Positions 1 to 10,152 are shown, numbered from the stretch's first letter. The stretch is DNA of 64,000 nucleotides from JADKCL01 sp046329055 (GCA_046329055.1 JAXLVK010000004.1:43198-107197), one strand, 5' to 3'. Translations and numbers: made by a program. The notes: a model not told the origin generated them from the sequence alone.

Positions 1-14
1 TGACCATGCATTGC

Positions 15-179
15 TCACCATTCGTGCCGCTCATACTGAGCATGGACCTCTTCCGTCTCATCGGATTCGTCGGCGACCCACGTCTCCAATTGGCTCAATT
101 GCGGCACAGGCGACCATCCATAACGCAGGTAGGCGAAGGACACGCCATCGTTGCAGGGCCGCTCCAGATGCTTCACCAT
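15..179 (-). CDS. Possible 54-aa hypothetical protein overlapping the lipoprotein stop
   Basis: The ATG overlaps the TGA of the upstream lipoprotein gene by 7 bases, a geometry seen in translational coupling. The product is 54 residues, rich in W, Y and acidic residues, with no signal peptide or recognised domain. It could be a separate small gene, or the true C-terminus of the lipoprotein displaced by a frameshift. Homologues of the lipoprotein ending in this tail would settle that. Confidence 0.3.
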   Translation of the reverse strand: MVKHLERPCNDGVSFAYLRYGWSPVPQLSQLETWVADESDETEEVHAQYERHEW

Positions 180-988
180 CGGTATGCCTTCACTTCGACG
201 CCAGTTTCCTCAGCGAACTCGGAAGTGGAGATGAACCAAGACTTGATCTCCTTTAGGAAGAAGTGTTCATCCCACTCGTACACATGGTATGCGATGTCCC
301 TGGACTCCGGGCATGGGGCATGGAGCATCACCACAGCGTGTAGCAGCCCGTCCCGGCGGTAGAGGAGATAATTGGAAACGGTACTTCTGCGGTCTGCGTG
401 GCAAAAGGAGTCGTATTGTACCATCAACCCAGGCATCCTATGAAACTTGAATTTACGGAATGCCCGCACACGCCCATCCTGATCATCATGGGGATCCATC
501 CCCAATGGGATGAACGCAGAATCCGTCCGCTGCAAATTGCGATGAACATAGATCGGAACATAAGCCAATGCCCGCGATGCGCTCCCAGATGCGGGAATGC
601 ACTTGCCGCTCCTAACCTGCATTGGTGCATATCCGTTGGCTGACTGAATGGCGCCGTTACGCTGATCCTTCATTGCAAACTCGATCTCCTCTATCGCCGT
701 TTTTGGCAGCTTTAGTTTCATTTGTTGATTCAAGGCGGCCGCACCATTTTCCAATATCAAGTACGGATCCATTATCCTTGCGCTGTCGCCCATCCATCTG
801 TCCCTTTGCAGGCGCTGAATCGTCATCTTGCTGTCCGGCGTGAATTCACGCTCACCCGAGGCCATTGCTCGCAGTGTCCGTACGCTCACCCTGGGCACGC
901 AGGCGGTGAGCAGGAGGAATGCCAGAAGCAAAGTTGGTAGCGGAGTTCCCTTGCCTACTCGGGGCACAGCCCAGTTCATTGCATTCAT
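173..988 (-). CDS. Hypothetical lipoprotein
   Basis: The 271-residue product begins with a short charged region and a hydrophobic stretch ending in the lipobox-like LLTAC (about residues 26-30), so it is predicted to be lipidated by Lgt and held in the periplasm or outer membrane. An in-frame ATG three codons later is an alternative start. The rest has no domain I recognise; several Cys residues could form disulfides. It starts 6 bases after the stop of the 565-residue gene on the same strand, so the two are probably co-transcribed and may act together, perhaps as cargo and accessory or protective protein. That role is inference from position only. Confidence 0.72.
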   Translation of the reverse strand: MNAMNWAVPRVGKGTPLPTLLLAFLLLTACVPRVSVRTLRAMASGEREFTPDSKMTIQRLQRDRWMGDSARIMDPYLILENGAAALNQQMKLKLPKTAIEEIEFAMKDQRNGAIQSANGYAPMQVRSGKCIPASGSASRALAYVPIYVHRNLQRTDSAFIPLGMDPHDDQDGRVRAFRKFKFHRMPGLMVQYDSFCHADRRSTVSNYLLYRRDGLLHAVVMLHAPCPESRDIAYHVYEWDEHFFLKEIKSWFISTSEFAEETGVEVKAYRW

Positions 989-994
989 GCCTCG

Positions 995-2692
995 TCAGTC
1001 TTGACCTTGCTGCGTCTGTATCGCATTGTAGTTTGTGGTCAGGTCGATGACCGTGTAGTACCACCTGCGCTGACCGCTGTCGTCAGCGAACTGCTGCATG
1101 TTCCACCAGTAATCGTAGAAGGCGTCGCCTCCGAAGATGTTTTGGCAGCCTTCCGAGGAGTCGCTCACATTGCTGTCGATCTCGGTAGAGCCATCGTTCA
1201 GGGCCACATCAGGATAGGAGGTACTTGTGCCATCAAATGCCGCTGCCTCCGCCTCGTTGCTGAATTCAATGGTCTCCTTGAGGTAGGTCACCCAACCGTT
1301 GACCTGTGCTTGTGTGGCATTGGCAGCGAGGCAGGCCGTTTCAAATTCGGTGAAAAGCGTGGTGATCCGTGTGAAATCGTCGATGGCGGCCTGATCCGGC
1401 GTTTGTCCCTCCACGGGGGTAGTTTGCAGGGCAAGTGCGCTCGTGTTCGCCTGATCCAGATAGAAGTAGGCCGCATGGTCGCGGTCCTTGCCCCAATTGC
1501 CGAGGATGTAGAAGATTTCTGAGAGCTTGTGCTGTACCGTGAAAGTCGTCTCGCTCATGGCTCCATCTCGTCCGGGGAGTGAGGTCATGATGTCGTTGGT
1601 CACGGTCATGCCGCCGCGCAGGCCCGTCATGCCGCCCGGATGGTGATTGAAACCGTTGCCATCCGTAGCATCGAATGCCAGCGTATCGTTGGTATTCTGC
1701 ACGAGGAGGTGACTGTTGCGGCCCCCGGATTGGCGGGATTTGTGCAAGCCGAGCGTGGTGAGTGCCGTTTGTGGCTGTATGTGCCGGTTGGCCGTCGCAT
1801 CTCCGGGCTCCGTCGATCCGATATAGGTCTTGCAATGCTTCACCTGCGCATCGCCTTCCCCTTCCACCCATGCCACAGCGGCGGTATCGTTCCAGTCGTT
1901 CGAGTTTTCCGGATCCAATGACCGCCTCAGGCTCACGATGTTGGTGATCTGCGGGTTGTCGCTCCACAGGCCATGCCGCGCCATTGTCAGGTCCCGGAAG
2001 AAATCATAAAGAGTCGCCTCATTCGCCGTACCAAAATCAGGGATTTCGATCTGCGTATTGTCCGCGCGGGCCATGCTCGTATTGGTCGTGTCCTCATTCA
2101 TGTAGTTGAGGCGCGCCTGCGTGTCGTTTTGGTCGGCGTACAGGCCCATCACAGTTTTGATGAAGCTCCCGCCGGGCTTGCCATCCACGGAGAGGCCATT
2201 GGCAGCTTGGAGCAGGGCGATGCCCATGATCACCTTGTCGCTCACGATCTTCACGTCATCGTCCGAGGTGCCTTCAAGGTCCGTGGACACGCTGTAATCC
2301 ACGCCAGTGACATTCGTCGAGACATATTCGCAGATGCGGATCGCCGTATTGTAATTGTATTGGACATTGTTGTCCCATTCATTGTCAGCATTGCCCCCGA
2401 TCATGAAGGCACGGGCGCTGCTCAGGTTGACCGCCGCCGCTGTGACCGTGGTGCCTTGGTTCACCGAGAAGAGGTTGGCATCCGTCGCGCTCTGCGTCGC
2501 CGTGTAGTCCCCATGCGTGAGGGTTGTTGTGGTGAGGGCATCCCCGTTTTCGGGCGCGTTTTCATTTTCTGTGAGCTGCAATGGATTGGCTGTGAGGCCA
2601 AATGCGGGCGGGGTCATGGACGTGCCGCCAGCGCTCTCCAAAGGATTGGCAGCCGGGGCGGCTGTGATAGGTGCTTTTTGAAATTCTGACAT
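995..2692 (-). CDS. Large protein with eCIS-cargo-like N-terminal motif
   Basis: 565 residues, no signal peptide. The N-terminus is disordered and Ala/Pro rich with the segment PPAFGLTANPLQ (about residues 28-39). This resembles the PPxFxLxAxPxQ motif that I recall preceding eCIS core (DUF4157) domains in Bacteroidota cargo-like proteins. Around residues 155-180 the segment LLQAANGLSVDGKPG resembles the repeat core of PG_binding_1 peptidoglycan-binding domains. The remainder is acidic, Asn/Asp/Thr rich and unrecognised; no HExxH is seen. The protein encoded at 60117-61121 shares both the motif and the binding-domain-like core. Likely first gene of an operon with the lipoprotein. The cargo assignment is inference; the ORF itself is secure. 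Confidence 0.75.
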   Translation of the reverse strand: MSEFQKAPITAAPAANPLESAGGTSMTPPAFGLTANPLQLTENENAPENGDALTTTTLTHGDYTATQSATDANLFSVNQGTTVTAAAVNLSSARAFMIGGNADNEWDNNVQYNYNTAIRICEYVSTNVTGVDYSVSTDLEGTSDDDVKIVSDKVIMGIALLQAANGLSVDGKPGGSFIKTVMGLYADQNDTQARLNYMNEDTTNTSMARADNTQIEIPDFGTANEATLYDFFRDLTMARHGLWSDNPQITNIVSLRRSLDPENSNDWNDTAAVAWVEGEGDAQVKHCKTYIGSTEPGDATANRHIQPQTALTTLGLHKSRQSGGRNSHLLVQNTNDTLAFDATDGNGFNHHPGGMTGLRGGMTVTNDIMTSLPGRDGAMSETTFTVQHKLSEIFYILGNWGKDRDHAAYFYLDQANTSALALQTTPVEGQTPDQAAIDDFTRITTLFTEFETACLAANATQAQVNGWVTYLKETIEFSNEAEAAAFDGTSTSYPDVALNDGSTEIDSNVSDSSEGCQNIFGGDAFYDYWWNMQQFADDSGQRRWYYTVIDLTTNYNAIQTQQGQD

Positions 2693-2800
2693 TGGCTAAC
2701 TGACTGTTGATGAATGTGGAGGTAAGATACGGAATTTTCCCTGATCTGAGGCATTTCTTCTCCCATTCTAAGCCACCAATTGCCAGTTCCCAAGCCCCCC

Positions 2801-2856
2801 GATTGCCGTTTGCCAACCCTATGACCACGAGGTGTGTGGGTTGGCAAACGGCAATC
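2801..2856. repeat. Perfect 19-bp inverted repeat in a divergent intergenic region
   Basis: Arms 2801-2819 and 2838-2856 are perfectly complementary, separated by 18 bases. It lies between two divergently transcribed genes, so it is not a simple terminator. Half-arm-like pieces (TTGCCAGTT, AACGGCAACC) occur on both sides, suggesting an intergenic repeat family. Confidence 0.8.
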
Positions 2857-2975
2857 TTCCCGAGAGCAAAACGGCAACCGCCCCCAAAAATCCTGATCCT
2901 CGTCACCCATTCCCCTGACAAACCCCACCCGAGTTCCCGCCGCAAACTGCTACCTTGCCCCTCAGATCAAAGCGC

Positions 2976-5498
2976 ATGCCCAGAGGCCTCACCTCCACCC
3001 AAGCCGCCGACCTGTTGAAACGGCACGGCCCAAACGAGCTGCCCACAGCCGCTCCCAAAAGCGTGTGGCGCATCGCCATGGAGGTCATCCGAGAGCCCAT
3101 GTTCCTGCTCCTCATCGGCTGTGGCACCCTCTACATGATCCTCGGTGACTACCAAGAGGGCGCTGTCTTGATGTCCGCCATCTTCCTCATCATTGGGATC
3201 ACCTTTTTCCAGCACCGCAAGACTGAGCGTGCCCTCGATGCCCTCAAGAACCTGAGCAGCCCGCGCGCACTCGTCATCCGGGACGGCAAGGAGAAACGCA
3301 TAGCGGGCCGCGAAGTCGTGGTCGGCGACCGCATCCTCCTGCAAGAGGGCGACCGGGTACCGGCGGATGCCCGGATCATAGATGCGCATGGGTTGCATGT
3401 GGACGAGTCCCTGCTCACGGGCGAGAGCGTCCCCGTGGCGAAGGTAGGTCCGGGCAGCTCAGCGAATGGCGAGGCGATTTCCCCGACCGTGTCCACTGCT
3501 GCCAATGACCATTCCAACGTCATCTTCAGCGGCACTCTCGTGGTGCGGGGCAGGGGAGAGGCAGAAGTCCACGCCACAGGAGCAGGCACGGAATTCGGCA
3601 AAATCGGAGCGACTTTGGGATCGATCGCCCCGCAGCCCACCCGCCTGCAACGGGAAATGGGACGTTTTGTCCGCACGGTCGCCTTCATCGCCATCGGCAT
3701 CACTGTCCTGGTGATCCTGCTGTTTTACCTCACCCGCGGCAATTTCCTCCAAAGCCTGCTCAACGGCCTCTCATCTGCCATGGCCATTTTGCCGGAGGAA
3801 TTCCCCGTCGTTTTCACCGTCTTCATGGCCCTCGGGGCTTGGCGGCTCAGCCGAAAGCAAGTCCTCACCCGCGTGCCTGCTGCGATTGAAACCCTTGGCA
3901 CTGCGACTGTGTTGTGCAGCGACAAGACGGGCACCATCACCCAAAATCAAATGACCGTCACGCACCTGTCATTTGATGGGATGGAGATGGAAGTCAGTGA
4001 TTTGGGGCACAATGCGGCCGCGATTCATCTCATCCGCATCGCACAAGCAGCTTCGCAGCCCGGCACCATCGACCCCATGGAATTGGCGATCCTGAATGCT
4101 GCGAAGGCCAATGGCGCGGGGGAAATGCCGCAGGTCGTCCATGAATATGCGATCGGGCATGGCCTCTTGGCGATGAGCCATATTCTCCCGGTGAAGGAGG
4201 AATACTTTCCGGTTGCGACCAAAGGGGCGCCGGAGGCGGTGTTCAAGCTCTGCAAATTGAGTGGCTCGGATTTGGCGGAAGCGGAAGCGAGCCTGCAGCG
4301 CATGGCGGCGCAGGGTTTGCGGGTGATCGGCGTGGCGGAGGGACGGCATCCAGCGGAGGTGGCATTTCCGGAGACACAAGCGGGATTTGAACTGCGATTC
4401 CTGGGCTTGCTGGGGCTAGAGGATCCCGTGCGTCCCGAAGTGCCCGAAGCCATCGCCCAATGCCATACCGCGGGCATCCGGGTGGTGATGATCACAGGCG
4501 ACAATCCCGAGACGGCGCGGAGCATCGGTGCGCAAATCGGGCTGCCTGAGCAGGGGAGGATCATGACGGGCAAGGACTTGACGGAGATGGACGACGCGGC
4601 CTTGCAGGTGGCCATGAAGGACGTGCACATCTGCGCCCGGGTTGCGCCTGAGCAGAAGCTGCGCATCGTGCGGGCATTGCAGGCGGCAGGCGAGGTCGTG
4701 GCCATGACAGGTGACGGCGTGAACGATGCCCCGGCCCTCAAGGCGGCGGACATCGGTGTGGCGATGGGCAAGAAAGGCACTGACGTGGCCCGCGAAGCAG
4801 CGGCATTGGTCTTGCTAGACGACAATTTCGCCTCCATCGTGGGTGCCATCCGGCTGGGCAGGCGCATCTTCGACAACCTCCAAAAAGCCATGGCTTATAT
4901 CATTGCCATCCACATTCCCATCATCGGGTTTGCGCTGTTGCCGGCATTTTTTGCCTCCTGGCCATTGCTGCTGTTGCCCTTGCATATTGTGTTCATGGAG
5001 CTCATCATCGACCCCGTATGCTCGGTGGCATTCGAATCGGAGCCGGACGAATTGGGGGTGATGTCCCGACCTCCCCGACCTTCGAAGGAGGTCTTCTTCG
5101 GCGGGCGCAATATCCTCAGCAGCCTGGCCAAGGGGCTGTTGTTGCTGGTGACAGTGCTTGCGGTTTACCTGCTATCCGTCCAAGAAGGCCATACCGTCGG
5201 GGAGGTGCGCGCCATTGCATTCACCTCCCTCATCATCGGCAACGTCTTCCTCATCTTCGCCCTCCTCTCCAAGACCCGCAACGTCTTCTCTGTCATCCGC
5301 GAAGGCAACTGGGCCGCATTGGGCATGGCTGCCGGAGCGATGGTATTGCTCTTGTTGCTGCTCTTGGTACCACCACTCCGGACACTGTTCGGATTCGAAT
5401 TCCCCGGATGGCAGCATTTCCTCCCCTCGATCGCCGGCGCTGCAGGCATGCTGACGGTCTTGGAGGTTTGGAAGCTGATTCGGCGTGGGAGGGGGTGA
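2976..5498 (+). CDS. Cation-translocating P-type ATPase
   Basis: About 840 residues, full length for P2-type ATPases. The N-terminal cation-ATPase domain (TSTQAADLLKRHGPNELP) is followed by a helical pair, the actuator domain with the TGES loop, and the M4 segment with PEEFPVVF. Then come the phosphorylation motif DKTGTIT, the nucleotide-binding domain with KGAPE, TGDNPETA, and the hinge MTGDGVNDAPALKAADIGVAMG. Six C-terminal helices complete the channel region. It should move a cation such as Ca2+ across the inner membrane using an aspartyl-phosphate intermediate; the ion cannot be fixed from sequence alone. A TTG start at 2955 is possible, but ATG 2976 gives the usual N-terminus and a TACCTTGC -7-like box lies at 2950-2957. 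Confidence 0.93.
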   Translation: MPRGLTSTQAADLLKRHGPNELPTAAPKSVWRIAMEVIREPMFLLLIGCGTLYMILGDYQEGAVLMSAIFLIIGITFFQHRKTERALDALKNLSSPRALVIRDGKEKRIAGREVVVGDRILLQEGDRVPADARIIDAHGLHVDESLLTGESVPVAKVGPGSSANGEAISPTVSTAANDHSNVIFSGTLVVRGRGEAEVHATGAGTEFGKIGATLGSIAPQPTRLQREMGRFVRTVAFIAIGITVLVILLFYLTRGNFLQSLLNGLSSAMAILPEEFPVVFTVFMALGAWRLSRKQVLTRVPAAIETLGTATVLCSDKTGTITQNQMTVTHLSFDGMEMEVSDLGHNAAAIHLIRIAQAASQPGTIDPMELAILNAAKANGAGEMPQVVHEYAIGHGLLAMSHILPVKEEYFPVATKGAPEAVFKLCKLSGSDLAEAEASLQRMAAQGLRVIGVAEGRHPAEVAFPETQAGFELRFLGLLGLEDPVRPEVPEAIAQCHTAGIRVVMITGDNPETARSIGAQIGLPEQGRIMTGKDLTEMDDAALQVAMKDVHICARVAPEQKLRIVRALQAAGEVVAMTGDGVNDAPALKAADIGVAMGKKGTDVAREAAALVLLDDNFASIVGAIRLGRRIFDNLQKAMAYIIAIHIPIIGFALLPAFFASWPLLLLPLHIVFMELIIDPVCSVAFESEPDELGVMSRPPRPSKEVFFGGRNILSSLAKGLLLLVTVLAVYLLSVQEGHTVGEVRAIAFTSLIIGNVFLIFALLSKTRNVFSVIREGNWAALGMAAGAMVLLLLLLLVPPLRTLFGFEFPGWQHFLPSIAGAAGMLTVLEVWKLIRRGRG

Positions 5499-5520
5499 GG
5501 TGCACTTCCTTAAGATATTA

Positions 5521-5566
5521 CCACCAAGGCACCAAGTTGCGCACGGATGCCTTGGTGCCTTGGTGG
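5521..5566. terminator. Bidirectional terminator-like hairpin (CACCAAGG family repeat)
   Basis: Perfect 16-bp arms (5521-5536, 5551-5566) with a 14-base loop lie between the convergent ATPase and propeller genes. The sequence matches the CACCAAGGCACCAAG type of repeat common between genes in Bacteroidota. Confidence 0.7.
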
Positions 5567-5603
5567 CAAAACAATTCAAGAACAACGATACAATCGATCG
5601 CGC

Positions 5604-8600
5604 CTACGGTGCCTGCGTAAACCACACGCTCCGTCCATAAGTCCCGATATAGAACCTGCGCCCCAATGTCGGCCAACTCACGAACCGGACATCCGCCAAA
5701 TGCAGCACATTGGTCGTGGGAAGCCCGTTGCTCTGATTGGACCACGTTGCACCAGCATTGGTACTCATATAGACCTTGTCCTCGGTAGTCATCACCAAGG
5801 TGGCAGGGTTCACAGTCCAGTCAGCATCGATCCCCCATAGGCGTTGAGTGGCAATATTGCCGCCCCCGTTGAGAGCCAAGGCCAGCCTCGTCCAGCTTGT
5901 TCCGTCCCATTTGAAGAGATGTCCTTCGTTCATGGATCCGCCCGTCGTATTGCGCCAGCGAGTGAAAATCGCATACCCCAGGTTGTCGCTCAGCATGCAA
6001 ATGCGATTGACTCCAAGATCAACGGCATTCGCAACCCCTGTCATATTGACCGTCATAACTGTAGTCGTCCCTGGAATGCGGTCAAAGCGGAACATGCGGC
6101 CATTACTCGTACCAAAGAAGACAGACTGCCCATTGGGGCTGCCTGCTGCGGAGACGCCCTCATTCGTGGCCATAGGAATGGCAGTTTCATATTGAAATCG
6201 CCAGCCTTGAGTTGCGGAGGGACTCCAATAGGAATAGACATTTGCCCCAAGCCAGCCGTATCCATGCAATGTGGAAGTTGTGCCAGCCACTGGCAAAGGC
6301 GAATTCACCAAGACAAAGTCTCCTCCAGCCAATGTTGTAGGCCCTGAAGCGCCAGGCGGAAAGGTCGTCACGGGAATATCGCCGCGATCTGCAAGGGTCG
6401 TGCCCGTCCATTCGGCCCTCGCCAAGGGGTCAGGCTGCCCACCATAGATCCGGAATACCGCAGACCCATCTCCGATGAAGGTAAAGTAGCCCCCGTCCCC
6501 ACCAGGATCGGGCGAGATTTTTTGCCACCTCGAGTCCCCTTGTCTCGCCCAGTTGTTGCCGTTGTCCTGAGTCCCGACTGCCATCAAGCCAGTTACTTGG
6601 TAGCACATGCTCAAGGTGCCTGTGAAGTTTCTCGCCCCGTCGGTGGTGTAGCAATAAAGCGTAGGCACGTTCCTATTGAAGTAGCTCGTGTAGGTGGAAA
6701 ACTTGTCAAAGGTCGCAGCCAATCCGCCATCATCGCAGTAGTACAAGGTGCGTCCGGACTTGTCATAATCCGACCAAATGAGCTTGTGAAAGTCATCATG
6801 GATATGGGTGACATCAGGAGCGCGCCATGTATTTCCGCCATTGGTGCTACGAAATGACCTCACGTAGCCCAGCGACACCACGTTGTTATCCACAGGATTT
6901 GCAGCGATTCGGTTGTACATATTGCCTCCCCCATCGCCCCCACATTGAGTGTTCATGGGTAGTGTGGAGTTTTCTAGGGTCATTGCGACGGCATTCCAAC
7001 TCAGACCTTCATCTGTAGATTTGAAAACGTATTTCATGGGTAACCCAATGCCGGTATAGCCTGGAGGGGCAGTCGGCGCAGAAATTGCGCAGTAGGCCCA
7101 TGTTCCATACTTCGACAGCGACGGTGCCCCAGTGCCATACGACCCGTCACCGCCAGTAAATGATAGTGATGACAGTGACAACTGTGTCGAGCCCGCACCA
7201 TTGACTACGCCACGGGTTACCGATGTGCCCACGCCCCCCACCAGCACGATCCCAGCATTGGTCGTCCACCGCTTGGCGAAAATCCCTGATGATGTACGGT
7301 AAAACAGGGTGATCTCATCGTCAAACGCAGACGAAGCCCAGCAATTCATCACTGCGGTACCGTTGTGATTCCCGAGGGAATAGGATTGCGATGCAAAGTT
7401 CGTCCCTGTGTAGGCATTCCAATAGTTCGTGCGCATCGTTCCATCTTGAGCTTTCCAGAACAGGTCCAGTTGCAAAGGATTCCGCGACACCAAGGACAGC
7501 CTGCCGGTCGTGGCAGCGGTATTGACAGCAGTCAAAGCATAGCAATGCCCCGTCCATTGCTCAGGAGCGACACTGTTCCAGTAGGTGGTCATGAGCCTGC
7601 CATCCGTTGCGACCCACACCACATCCAATTTGTTCTGATCCCTTGCTACTGCAGAGATACCGCCTCCGGTACTTGCCGTTCCCGTCCCAGGCAGCTGATA
7701 GAGGTTGCCCCAGTTCGTGGACACCCCTTGGGCCCACCAGTTGGTGCGAACGCCGCCAGAGGGGTCGATCCAAAATACATTGAGCGTATTGGCATCACGA
7801 GCAGTCACTGCTATCCGGCTCGAAAGATTTACCCCACCCGGCCCTACCACCGTCGCAGGTGCCGTCCAAGCTCCCGTGCTGCTGCTCCAGGCTATGTGGC
7901 GCATGCTCCCGTCAGTCGTGACATAAAACACATCCAAATTGTTCGGCGTTCGGGAAACTGCTGCGATGCCACTACCAGAGGCTACTGTACCAGCAGGTTG
8001 CAGGTTTGTGTTGTGCCCAATCCAATCCCCGTTCGCATTGTCCCACCAAGTCGTCTTCAACTCTCCGGCGGGTCCGGCATAGAAGAGGTCCAGGTGCAAT
8101 TCCCCACGAGCTACCACTGCGATGTCAGTGGAGGTATGGGCGGCTCCTGTGGGAGTGATCGAGGCCACCTGCCCCGTCCAGCCTGTCCCCAGTACATTCC
8201 AAGCCGTACGCAACGTGCCATTTGAACTCACATAGAAGATGTCCCGATGTACAGGGCTCCGATTCACCACAGCCATCCCCATGTTGGACGATGATTCCGA
8301 ATTGATTGTTTCCAAAGCACCCCAATTGGCTCCTGAGGATTTCACGGACATTTGGTGGATGTTGGACGTGGCATTCCCATTGGTCGCTGCAGTCCAAGTG
8401 TAAGTCCGTGGATTTGCCAACGGATTCGGGATCGGAGAGAGGAAAACTCCGTTGTTGCAACCGAGCAGGATCACCCGCTGCCCGTTGAGAATGGAGATGT
8501 CATTGACCCTCGTCGTTCCGGAGGGAAGATTGATGGTCGTCCAGTTGTCCAGATTCGGGGAACGGTTCTCGTAGAGGGTGGTAGAGGTGGCCAGATAGAC

Positions 8601-8914
8601 ATGGAACTCACTGTCAGTGCCCCGCTCTATGGTTGAAACATCGATGTTAGCCCAGGTACTGGGGGTCAGGTTCTGTGAATTGCCCAGCTTATCCACTTTC
8701 CAAATCCCTCCAGTAGATACACCCATCAAGACGCTGCCGTCTCGAAAATCGACCATGTCATCCACGCGCCCAGAGGCAAAGGCTTGTGTCGCATTGTCCA
8801 CCAGGATGCCTCGGGTATGGCGTTCTGCCAGTTCAGGTTCTGCCCATGCACCAGCATCAGTGCCCACATGGACAGACAATAAACAATTGTCTTCTTCAAA
8901 TTGATACTTTTCAT
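5604..8914 (-). CDS. Secreted Asp-box/lectin-like beta-propeller protein, frameshifted near the N-terminus
   Basis: The body is one long frame with Asp-box (BNR) motifs such as STDEGLSW, STNGGNTW and STNAGATW. Between them lies a run of about 45-residue repeats of the type DVFYVTTDGSMR, DLFYAGPAGELKTTWW and VFWIDPSGGVRTNWW, resembling PLL/fucolectin-type propellers. The native start appears to be ATG 8914, which gives an ideal signal peptide ending LMLVHGQ, but in a different frame from the body. One extra C in the CCC run (plus-strand GGG 8813-8815) would join them as NAIPRGILVDN. In the body frame the ORF opens at 8996 with no signal peptide. No T9SS tail is visible at the C-terminus (YGRSVWFTQAP). 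Probably a cell-surface or secreted binding protein. Confidence 0.75.
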
Positions 8915-9081
8915 AACGAAGTGATTTTTTCTCTCTCTGATGAGGATGCGACTCGGCTGCAATTGGAACCCACAAACGGCCCTCTCCTCCCTGCAAATCT
9001 CATCGCAAACCCTTCCGAGAAGTTAGGACTTTCGCGCCAGAAACACGCACAATTGCGACAATTCCGCTGAATCTCCCTCCA

Positions 9082-9151
9082 CTATCCCCTAGGTGCCTGA
9101 GGGACTCGAAGGCCAACTATCCCCTAGGTGCCTGAGGGACTCGAAGGCCAA
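9082..9151. repeat. Two tandem 35-bp repeats
   Basis: Units 9082-9116 and 9117-9151 are identical. A third partial unit starts at 9152 and runs into a CTATCAACTATCA tract. The same CTATCCCCT/TCAACTATC vocabulary recurs in the gaps at 47040-47100 and 62965-62990. Confidence 0.8.
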
Positions 9152-9221
9152 CTATCCCCTATCAACTATCACCTCTTTTCCCTATTTTAGCTTCAAGCAT
9201 TCACCAAAAACAACTTCGCAC

Positions 9222-10139
9222 ATGGCAAAGCTCATTGCACCATTCAAAATCTCCGGCAAGATCGGCGACCTCACCAGCTACAAGGTAGGCGATCATTACT
9301 TCCTCCGCCAGGCGCCCTTTTCCAGGAAGTTCACGGCGGCTTATTACCAGGAGCATCAGCTCCAGTTCAAGAACAGGTACCGCTTTGCTGGCGCACTCGC
9401 TACGGCAAGGCAATTCTACACCGCATTGGGCCCGGATTTCAAGCGTGTTGCCCGCCCTCATGCCCACAACCTACTCCGCGGCCGCTTTCGCGCTTCCCAG
9501 GACCTGGGGCAGGATACATGGACGTATGACTTTGTCATCGCCCACTTTGCCTTACACCAGCTCGACCTCGCCCCGGACAGCGGCCCCTCCTCCATGCTCA
9601 TCACGCGCCTCATCGGCCCTGCTCACCAGCCCACCCACCTCCACATAGACAATCTGCTTGCCGTCGTCAGGCATATCCGCAACCAGGCCAGCATCCACGG
9701 CAATGCCGACCTACAGATGCGCATCCAGCTTTGTTGGGTCAACTTTGTACCGATGAAGTTCGTCGCGGAATCCAAGAAGTGGTCCTACCTCGGTGCGGTC
9801 TCGTCTCCAAAGCAACGCCACAGCAGCCGATGGATACCCGCCCACCTCCTGCCCGAGGACGGCATCACCCTATCCGCCCGCCCGAAGGAAGGCCTCCCGG
9901 AAGACGAGCCCTTTTTCCTGCAACTCCTCATCGAGTGGCGCGAACACCGACCCGTCGGCGACCAATACATCCCCCTCCACAAGCAAGGCACCCTCCGCTT
10001 CCTCGCCTGTCAGTACTCCCCCGAGCAGCAGCAGCAGATCGACCAAGTCACCGAGCGCCTAGCCACCAAGGCAGCCTCCGCAGTCGGCCCAGAGGAAGCA
10101 GTATCAGACCTCGACGAGGGATTGATGGGGTTGTTGTGA
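9222..10139 (+). CDS. Hypothetical protein
   Basis: The start at ATG 9222 gives the N-terminus MAKLIAPFKISGKIGDLTSYK; the longer frame from 9093 would run through the tandem repeats and is not credible. The product is about 305 residues, basic, without signal peptide or transmembrane helix. The opening (small Lys-containing segment, then KIGDLTSYKVGDHYFLRQ, FKNRYRFAGALATARQFY) reminds me of uncharacterised Bacteroidota proteins, but no named family or catalytic motif is evident. It stands alone, divergent from the propeller gene. The ORF is probably real because codon use matches neighbours. Confidence 0.68.
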   Translation: MAKLIAPFKISGKIGDLTSYKVGDHYFLRQAPFSRKFTAAYYQEHQLQFKNRYRFAGALATARQFYTALGPDFKRVARPHAHNLLRGRFRASQDLGQDTWTYDFVIAHFALHQLDLAPDSGPSSMLITRLIGPAHQPTHLHIDNLLAVVRHIRNQASIHGNADLQMRIQLCWVNFVPMKFVAESKKWSYLGAVSSPKQRHSSRWIPAHLLPEDGITLSARPKEGLPEDEPFFLQLLIEWREHRPVGDQYIPLHKQGTLRFLACQYSPEQQQQIDQVTERLATKAASAVGPEEAVSDLDEGLMGLL

Positions 10140-10152
10140 ATGGGGAAAGGGG

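Noticed and set aside
5604..8996. Start of the propeller protein at 8996
   Set aside because: That start gives no signal peptide and an unconvincing N-terminus, while ATG 8914 in the neighbouring frame gives an ideal one.
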